A stretch of 64,000 nucleotides of DNA from Microcoleus sp. FACHB-831 (GTDB lineage Bacteria > Cyanobacteriota > Cyanobacteriia > Cyanobacteriales > FACHB-T130), in assembly GCF_014695585.1 (NCBI RefSeq), contig NZ_JACJON010000061.1:124001-188000 (forward strand). The letters run 5' to 3'. Below the pieces are notes generated by a model. It had not been told where the DNA came from. It saw nothing but the letters and a program-made list of their open reading frames with translations, and did no database searches. Shown here piece by piece: positions 54,601 through 61,110 of the stretch (position 1 is the first letter of the stretch; each line of letters starts with the position of its first letter). The translations under genes were made by a program, and so were the position numbers.

Positions 54601-56184
54601 ATGAAAGCCAAATTACGATTTTTAATTGTTGCCATATTGGTATTGGGTATATTTTTTCGATTTTTAAATATCGACAAAAAAATATACTGGTTCGATGAGA
54701 CTTTTACCTCCTTCCGGATTGCTGGCTACACAGAGACAGAAGCAATCGCGCAACTTTCAGAACAAAAGGTAATTGGCATCGAAGATTTACAAAAGTATCA
54801 GCGGCTAAATCCCTCCAAAACAGTTGTCGATACAATAAAAGGTTTGGCACTAGAAGAACCTCAATTGCCGCCGCTTTATTTTGTGCTGACACGATTCTGG
54901 GTGCAGATGTGGGGTAGTACTCCTACAGTAACGAGAAGTTTTTCTGCCCTAATTAGTTTATTAGCGTTCCCTTGCCTCTACTGGCTATGCCGAGAATTAT
55001 TTGAACCGCCCTTGGTCGCATGGGTAGCGATCGCTATAGTAGCAGTATCACCATTCCACATACTGTATGCTCAGGAAGCTCGGCCATATAGTTTGTGGAT
55101 TGTTACCATCTTGCTATCAAGCGCGTCGCTTTTACGAGCAATGCGATTAAAAACTCGAGGTAATTGGACTCTCTACGCGATAACCACAGCACTAGGACTG
55201 TATACTCATCTATTTTCGGGATTGGTAGTAATAGCACACGCAATTTATCTAGTGGCTACCGCTGGCTTCCGTTTTACTAAAGATGTAGCGAATTTCCTTA
55301 TCGCTTCTTTTGCCGCAATTTTAACTTTTTCACCTTGGGTTGTACTTTTTCTTATTAACTTACGCAGTGCTGCTAGTACAACTAGCTGGCAATCTGAACG
55401 ATTAAGAGAACCAATATTATCTAAACTTGTAGCATTAGCTGCTAGCTTTAGCCGTACATATATTGATTTTGGCTTTAACTCTTCTACAAGAGTTATATAT
55501 TTAATACCTCTTGCTCCTGCTATTTTAATACTTTTTAGTATACTGGCATACTCAATTTATTTCTTGTGTCGTCATACTAGGAAAGAGGTTTGGTTATTTA
55601 TTTTGAGCTTGATGTGTGTTAATGCTATAACCCTAATATTACCAGATTTAATTTTAGGAGGAAATCGCTCGGCTCATAGTCGATATTTGCTACCTTGGCA
55701 TTTAGGTAATCAGTTAGCTCTTTCTTACTTAATAGCTACTCAAATAACCACGCCATTTGTTAAAGTATGGCGACAAAAATTCTGGCAAATAATCGCGATC
55801 GCGCTGCTTTCGGTAGGCATTATCTCTTGCGCGATCTCTGCCTCGGCAGAGGCTTGGTGGTCTAAGGGTCTCAACGACAGCAATCGGCCAGTCGCTAACA
55901 TAATCAATACAACTAGCCGCCCGCTCGTACTCAGCGAACTTTCTCGTTATCCTCTATTTAATCTAATCTCTGTAAGCCATATACTCGACTCAAAAGTAAA
56001 GTTTTTGATAGTTAAGCCAACAGTCCCCATTATTCCTGATGGGTTCAGCGATGTGTTTGTATATGTAACTTCAAAATCTCTATTACGGCGTAAACTTGCA
56101 GAATCTCCAGACTATAAAATAGAACCTGTTTACAAGGATGAAAATCAAGATGAAACTTGGCTCTGGAAACTAGAAAAAATTTAA
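54601..56184 (+). CDS. Glycosyltransferase family 39-type membrane protein
   Basis: 527 residues from the ATG at 54601, preferred because GGGG lies nine bases upstream; earlier in-frame starts at 54577 (TTG) and 54586 lack one. About ten to twelve membrane helices. The first periplasmic loop has YWFDETFTSFRIAG, with the acidic pair (D-E) typical of GT39/ArnT/PMT-type transferases, and SPFHILYAQEARPYSLW follows as the second conserved loop. These enzymes use polyprenyl-phosphate sugars outside the membrane. It may decorate the polymer or a protein; the acceptor is unknown. Confidence 0.88.
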   Translation: MKAKLRFLIVAILVLGIFFRFLNIDKKIYWFDETFTSFRIAGYTETEAIAQLSEQKVIGIEDLQKYQRLNPSKTVVDTIKGLALEEPQLPPLYFVLTRFWVQMWGSTPTVTRSFSALISLLAFPCLYWLCRELFEPPLVAWVAIAIVAVSPFHILYAQEARPYSLWIVTILLSSASLLRAMRLKTRGNWTLYAITTALGLYTHLFSGLVVIAHAIYLVATAGFRFTKDVANFLIASFAAILTFSPWVVLFLINLRSAASTTSWQSERLREPILSKLVALAASFSRTYIDFGFNSSTRVIYLIPLAPAILILFSILAYSIYFLCRHTRKEVWLFILSLMCVNAITLILPDLILGGNRSAHSRYLLPWHLGNQLALSYLIATQITTPFVKVWRQKFWQIIAIALLSVGIISCAISASAEAWWSKGLNDSNRPVANIINTTSRPLVLSELSRYPLFNLISVSHILDSKVKFLIVKPTVPIIPDGFSDVFVYVTSKSLLRRKLAESPDYKIEPVYKDENQDETWLWKLEKI

Positions 56185-56202
56185 AAACTTAAGAACCGCG
56201 AC

Positions 56203-56234
56203 AATAAGCAATTGGCCAGTGAAAATTGCTTATT
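56203..56234. terminator. Hairpin after the GT39-type gene
   Basis: AATAAGCAATT / AATTGCTTATT arms (11 bp) with a ten-base loop and no strong T-run. It may stop or stabilise the transcript. Confidence 0.4.
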
Positions 56235-56378
56235 AGCTTCAACCATCACCTATCAGTCATCACCACTCCAGGCTGAGCCAATGGCAATTGCACTTAATAC
56301 AGGCAATCGGGAACAATTACAGTAGAATTGGTTCTACAAAATCACCCTTGCTGCACTAAAACCGTAGAACCTTAAATC

Positions 56379-58067
56379 ATGAATTTAAAGCTTGACTGGT
56401 ATTCGCGGCGAGCATTCCAGAGTATTGCTCAAAGAGCGCCGATGCTAGCACAGCGCTGCTTATGGTGGAGTGGGCTGCTCGTCCTCTCTTGTAGCGCAAG
56501 TATATTGCCTGCGTCTGCTGCTGAACGCCTTACATTAAAAATAGGGCCGTTTGAGCAGTCGATAAGCGTAGAAGATTTAGAGAAATTTGCCAAAACAGGC
56601 GAGTTGGCAGGCGGTCTAAAACCCTACGCCTCATTGCTCACCCCACAAGTGCAGCAATTGTTGACCCGACGCCTGCAACTAGACCCAAAATTAGCAGATA
56701 AATTCGTCGATGACCTGCTGCGATCGCCTTCCGGAAATGATTTAATCGATAAAATCCGCACGGCAATCCCCAATAGTAGCATTGAACAAGTGAGAGGAGC
56801 GCTAGCTCTGGCAGTACGTGGGGGTAACGGCTTGAGCGCCATTAGTTTCTTGCGGGCTTATCCAGGGGAAAATATTACCCTAGATGCCAGTTCGGCGCTG
56901 GGTATGGCTCTCGAATTTAATCCTTCCTACTTGAAAAGCCAAGCCCTCGGCCCCTTGCTAGAGCGGGAACTAAATGTTGAGGGAGCCGCATTCAACGCAC
57001 CCTTTGACGCCGCTGCGCCTGGGGAACAGAAAGTGCAAGAGCAGACGCTCACCTTGCAAGACAAACAACGCGATCGCGCCATTCCCGTAAACATTTACTG
57101 GGCAGAAAATACAAACGGCCCCCTCGTCGTCTTGTCTCACGGCTTTGCTGCCGACCGCAATTTCTTAGACTACTTAGCTCGTCACCTAGCTTCTCACGGT
57201 CTTACCGTCGCCGCCCTAGATCATCCGGGTAGTAATGCTACCTGGATTTACAGCGGCTCCATTGGCACCGACCCTAGCAGCTTGCTAGCACCATCAGAGT
57301 TTGTAGACCGACCCAAAGATGTCAGCTTTTTGCTAGACGAGCTGGCTAAAATGAATCAGCAGCCAGGGGTGCTACAGGGTAAATTAAATACCCAGCAAGT
57401 CACCGCCCTCGGTCACTCTTTAGGCGGCTACACAGTCTTAGCTTTGGCTGGGGGAGAGCTAAATATAGAGGATGTGCGACAGTTTTGCAAACAGCGCAAT
57501 CCCCTTTCTAAACTTGGGGGAGACTGGTTGCAGTGTGCAGCAGCAGGCTTAAAAGACTCGCGATCGCAACTGCGGGATCGACGGGTAGTGCAAGCGATCG
57601 CTCTCAACCCTTTAATCGGTCAACTGTTTGGCAAAAATGGTCTGAGCCAAATCAGTACCTCAACATTAATCTTGAGTTCAACCGACGATGTTCTGACGCC
57701 AGCACTTACCCATCAATTGCGGCCTTTTACTCAGATCAAAGGTTCCAAGTATCTGCTCACCGCCATCGGTGCCACTCACTTAAGCATTAGTAAATTTGCT
57801 GCTGGCAGTTCTGGCGAAGCTTTAACTAAAAATACTCTCGTCAACGAGCGCGTAGGCAAAGTAGCCGAACCGCTGCAACAGTTACTCAAAGGTGTTACTC
57901 TCGCTTTCATCAAACAAACAACGCCAGAGGCTAAAACTTACCAGCCCTTTTTAACATCCGCCTACGCTCAGTCCCTTTCGACCGAAGAACTGCCTTTGCG
58001 TCTAAATGCAGAGCTACCGACGAATGTATCCAGGTGGCTTGATGTCGCCTCAGCTATTAACAATTAG
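56379..58067 (+). CDS. Secreted alpha/beta hydrolase with DUF1400 domain
   Basis: 562 residues. A signal peptide (about 27-50, ending PASAAE) precedes a DUF1400 region (RLTLKIGPFEQSISVEDLEKFAKTGEL) typical of cyanobacteria. A hydrolase domain follows with HGFAADRNFLDYLARHLASHG, the nucleophile elbow GHSLGGYT, an acid near SSTDDVLTP, and a His at IGATHLSIS. The fold matches PAF-acetylhydrolase/dienelactone hydrolase-like lipases. The natural substrate is unknown. Stand-alone gene with a hairpin after it. Confidence 0.9.
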   Translation: MNLKLDWYSRRAFQSIAQRAPMLAQRCLWWSGLLVLSCSASILPASAAERLTLKIGPFEQSISVEDLEKFAKTGELAGGLKPYASLLTPQVQQLLTRRLQLDPKLADKFVDDLLRSPSGNDLIDKIRTAIPNSSIEQVRGALALAVRGGNGLSAISFLRAYPGENITLDASSALGMALEFNPSYLKSQALGPLLERELNVEGAAFNAPFDAAAPGEQKVQEQTLTLQDKQRDRAIPVNIYWAENTNGPLVVLSHGFAADRNFLDYLARHLASHGLTVAALDHPGSNATWIYSGSIGTDPSSLLAPSEFVDRPKDVSFLLDELAKMNQQPGVLQGKLNTQQVTALGHSLGGYTVLALAGGELNIEDVRQFCKQRNPLSKLGGDWLQCAAAGLKDSRSQLRDRRVVQAIALNPLIGQLFGKNGLSQISTSTLILSSTDDVLTPALTHQLRPFTQIKGSKYLLTAIGATHLSISKFAAGSSGEALTKNTLVNERVGKVAEPLQQLLKGVTLAFIKQTTPEAKTYQPFLTSAYAQSLSTEELPLRLNAELPTNVSRWLDVASAINN

Positions 58068-58096
58068 TCCCCAGACCTATCTATAGTGACTTTGAT

Positions 58097-58124
58097 TCCC
58101 GGATGGCCGCAAGGACATCCGGGA
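58097..58124 (+). terminator. GC-rich hairpin after the DUF1400 hydrolase
   Basis: TCCCGGATG / CATCCGGGA (9 bp) around a ten-base loop, followed by a T-rich stretch. Confidence 0.6.
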
Positions 58125-58172
58125 CATTGTTTTACACTAACAATTAGCAGCAATTACTAAAAATATATAATT

Positions 58173-58988
58173 ATGGACCCCATCCTTTCCATCGTTGCCC
58201 CCCTCGTTCTGGTTATTATTGGCTCTACTATAGGTTCTGTGAAAGTTATCAATGAGGGCAATCAAGCATTGGTAGAGCGGTTGGGGCGTTATAACCGAAA
58301 ACTATCTCCTGGCGTTAACTTAGTTGTTCCTTTTGTCGAGAGTATTGTCGTAGAGGACACAACCCGCGAGAAGGTTTTGGCAATTGAACCGCAGCAAGCA
58401 ATAACTAAAGACAACGTTTCTCTCAGAGCCGATGCGGTTATTTACTGGCAGATTCTAGATTTAGAAAAAGCATATTATGCTGTTGAGGATGTTGAACAAG
58501 GCATTCAAAACCTTGTTTTAACCACCCTTCGTTCTGCATTTGGTCAATTAGAACTAGAAGAAACTTATTCTTCTAGAAACAAGATTAATCAGACGCTCTT
58601 GCACCAGTTAGATGAGGCTACTGGTTCTTGGGGGGTTAAGGTAACGAGGGTGGAGCTGCGGGACATTACGCCCGCCAAGACGGTGATGGAGTCTCTAGAA
58701 TTAGAACGGGCCGCTGAGAGTAAGAAACGAGCGGCGATTTTAGAAGCGGAAGGAACCGTGAAGTCTATACAACTGCTTTCGCAAGCTTTAGAGTCGCATC
58801 CAAATACTCGCGAAGTATTGCACTTTTTGGTGGCTCAACGCTATGTAGATGCTAGTGAAAAACTGGGTGAAAGCGCCAACTCTAAAGTGGTTTTTATGGA
58901 CCCCAAAGCTTTGAATGAAGCGATTAACGGTTTGATGTCTAATGAATCTGATGCACCTAACGGTAACAACGGAAATGGCAAAATTTAA
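58173..58988 (+). CDS. SPFH/stomatin-like paraslipin
   Basis: 271 residues. One N-terminal membrane helix (about 3-22) is followed by an SPFH/Band 7 domain: VINEGNQALVERLGRYNRKLSPGVNLVVPFVE, DNVSLRADAVIYWQI, then ELDEATG-like and GVKVTRVELRDITP blocks, and a helical ERAAESKKRAAILEAEG tail of stomatin type. Such proteins form large rings in membrane microdomains and modulate proteases or membrane stress. Partner proteases are not adjacent here. Length and order of parts are normal for cyanobacterial paraslipins. Confidence 0.92.
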   Translation: MDPILSIVAPLVLVIIGSTIGSVKVINEGNQALVERLGRYNRKLSPGVNLVVPFVESIVVEDTTREKVLAIEPQQAITKDNVSLRADAVIYWQILDLEKAYYAVEDVEQGIQNLVLTTLRSAFGQLELEETYSSRNKINQTLLHQLDEATGSWGVKVTRVELRDITPAKTVMESLELERAAESKKRAAILEAEGTVKSIQLLSQALESHPNTREVLHFLVAQRYVDASEKLGESANSKVVFMDPKALNEAINGLMSNESDAPNGNNGNGKI

Positions 58989-59066
58989 CAATAAAATTAT
59001 TACGCGATCGCGTGTTAGGTAAAAATAAAATTTTTGTTCTTACTGTTTCTTTTGGTTTTTGAGTTT

Positions 59067-59978
59067 TTACTTATTTATTCTAAATATCGCATCGGCGACG
59101 CGGCTGACCGCCTGCATTTCTTCGACATCATGTACTCTAAGAATATCTGCCCCTTTGGCGATCGCAGCCGCAGATGCCGCCGCTGTCCCCCAAACTCTAG
59201 CTTTTGGATCGGGTTGATTTAAAATGCGCCCGATAAAACTTTTACGCGATGGCCCTACTAATATAGAACAGCCCAAAGTGCGGAACTCATCTAGGCGGCG
59301 GAGAATTTCTAAGTTTTGCTCGTAAGTTTTTGCAAATCCGATTCCGGGGTCAATGATAATCTTATCTCTGGCAATACCGGATGCGATCGCTGCCTCAACC
59401 CTACGCTCCAAAAACTCATAAATCTCGCCAATTAAATCCTCATAATCAGTAAATTGTTGCATCGTCTGCGGCGTCCCCCGGATGTGCATCAATACAATTG
59501 GAACTCCCAATTCTGCTACCCCAGGCAACATATCTGGGTCGAAAGTGCCACTTGAAATATCATTAATAATATCCGCCCCAGCAGCAACAGCCGCTCTTGC
59601 CACAGCTACTCGCGTCGTATCTACTGAAATCGGAATTAGGGATTGGGAATTGATAGTCTCTAGTCCGGGGTTTTCCAGTCCCCACCCCCCAACACGTATT
59701 GCTTGCACCACTGGTATAACTCGATGCAGTTCTTCTTCTAAGGAAACTTCAGCCGCACCCGGTCGAGTTGATTGACCGCCAACGTCGATAATATCCGCAC
59801 CAGATGCCATCAGATATTTCGCTTGTGCTAAAGCAGAGGATTGCGTGTTGAACTCTCCTCCATCGCTAAAGCTGTCAGGGGTTACATTTAACACCCCCAT
59901 TAAATAAGTACGCTGTCCCCAATCAAAAATTTTACCCCGCAATGTTAACGGGGTTGGGTTTACACGAAGAGTTGCCAT
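59067..59978 (-). CDS. folP: Dihydropteroate synthase
   Basis: Joins p-aminobenzoate to the pterin diphosphate in folate synthesis. All motifs are there: MGVLNVTPDSFSDGG, DVGGQSTRPGA, IPISVDTTR, DIINDISSG, DPGIGFAKT and GPSRKSFIG. I start at the ATG at 59978 (303 residues); the ATG at 60017 falls in a TGTTCAT-type repeat and would add 13 repeat-coded residues. Odd: about 19 extra residues (GGWGLENPGLETINSQSL) between the VIPVVQAIR helix and ISVDTTR are encoded by a GGGGACTGG/CCCAATCCC-type repeat (about 59640-59694). Confidence 0.95.
   Translation of the reverse strand: MATLRVNPTPLTLRGKIFDWGQRTYLMGVLNVTPDSFSDGGEFNTQSSALAQAKYLMASGADIIDVGGQSTRPGAAEVSLEEELHRVIPVVQAIRVGGWGLENPGLETINSQSLIPISVDTTRVAVARAAVAAGADIINDISSGTFDPDMLPGVAELGVPIVLMHIRGTPQTMQQFTDYEDLIGEIYEFLERRVEAAIASGIARDKIIIDPGIGFAKTYEQNLEILRRLDEFRTLGCSILVGPSRKSFIGRILNQPDPKARVWGTAAASAAAIAKGADILRVHDVEEMQAVSRVADAIFRINK
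59638..59694 (-). repeat. Repeat-derived in-frame insert in folP
   Basis: DNA of the GGGGACTGGGGAC / CCCAATCCCTAAT kind, a common short intergenic repeat family of cyanobacteria. Here it is translated in frame inside folP. Confidence 0.65.
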
Positions 59979-59999
59979 AACATTTTCACAGTTCATACT

Positions 60000-60066
60000 T
60001 AATTGTTCATCGTTCATTGTTCATAGTCGTCAACAATAGACAATGAGCAATGAACAATGAGCAATA
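60000..60066. repeat. TTCATTGT-type short repeats in inverted arrangement
   Basis: Copies of TTGTTCATTGTTCAT on one side and CAATGAGCAATGAACAATG on the other, between tpiA and folP. Another short-repeat family; it forms a weak hairpin and touches the folP 5' end. Confidence 0.7.
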
Positions 60067-60070
60067 ACAG

Positions 60071-60796
60071 CTAGTTGTAATTTACAATCCTGCCAAAACT
60101 TTCAGCCTGCAAACTGGCTCCCCCCACCAAAACCCCATCGATTTCTGGCTGTGCCATAATTTCATCGATATTGTCAGGCTTGACAGAACCGCCGTACTGA
60201 ATGGATACGTTAGCATTACTCAGCTGGCTGCGAATTAGACCGATTACCCTATTCGCTTCCTTGGTTTCACAGGTGTCCCCAGTGCCGATTGCCCATATGG
60301 GTTCGTAGGCGATAACCAACTTTTGCTGGTCAACATCAACAAGGTCTTTTTTTATCTGGTTGGCGATAATCGATTCAGTTTCACCAGCATCTCGTTGTTG
60401 CTTCGTTTCCCCTACACAGAGAATGGGAATCAGGCCATACTGCTGAGCAGCCTTCAGCCGCCGATTAACAGTTTCATCTGTTTCGCCAAAGAATTGACGC
60501 CGTTCGCTGTGACCAACGATAACGTAGCGCACTCCAATTTCGGTCAGCATGGGGCCAGAGATTTCACCCGTAAAAGCTCCCGACTCTTCCCAGTGGACAT
60601 TTTGGGCACCCAGTTGCACGCGGCCATTATGCATGCTCTTAGACATGATCGCCAAGGCAGTATAGGGAGTGCAAAGGACAACTTCCCTATCGTCGGGGGT
60701 TTCGTCAAGATGGGGCTTAAATTCTTGCAAAAACTCCAGGCTCTCTACCTGGGTTTTGTACATTTTCCAGTTACCAGCAATTACAATTTTTCGCAC
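60071..60796 (-). CDS. tpiA: Triosephosphate isomerase
   Basis: Interconverts dihydroxyacetone phosphate and glyceraldehyde 3-phosphate in glycolysis and the Calvin cycle. 241 residues, normal length. [10 protein letters not shown] has the N-K pair of the active site, [14 protein letters not shown] the catalytic His, [13 protein letters not shown] the catalytic Glu, and [11 protein letters not shown] plus GVLVGGASL the phosphate-binding loops. Starts with GTG. It lies upstream of folP on the same strand, 53 bases apart with a repeat between. Confidence 0.97.
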   Translation of the reverse strand: MRKIVIAGNWKMYKTQVESLEFLQEFKPHLDETPDDREVVLCTPYTALAIMSKSMHNGRVQLGAQNVHWEESGAFTGEISGPMLTEIGVRYVIVGHSERRQFFGETDETVNRRLKAAQQYGLIPILCVGETKQQRDAGETESIIANQIKKDLVDVDQQKLVIAYEPIWAIGTGDTCETKEANRVIGLIRSQLSNANVSIQYGGSVKPDNIDEIMAQPEIDGVLVGGASLQAESFGRIVNYN

Positions 60797-61110
60797 AGAC
60801 CTTTAGTCAACTACAAACAAGGAAATAAACTTAAGTTTAAGGCTTTGTGCAGCCCAGTGGGTGCTTATCTACAGTTCAAGCGTGTAGGGCTGGGTTTGGT
60901 TATGTTGGTGACAGATAGCAAGTCAAAAATATTCCCCCCGCAGCAGCCCTGGGAACGACGGCACTCATGCAAAAGAAAGAAAAGCGATGTGCTTCAATGC
61001 TTTTGGGTAGTGCTTATAGGCAAATTAAATGCCAACAGCTTAATATATCCGGGAAACCTGATTAAGCCCTCCTCTATACCGCCGTTAAACCATAACCAGT
61101 AGAGTCAGTA
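60797..61110. other. Divergent spacer between tpiA and the WD40 gene
   Basis: 314 bases, no gene and no clear hairpin. It should hold both promoters; no convincing boxes were found. Confidence 0.4.
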
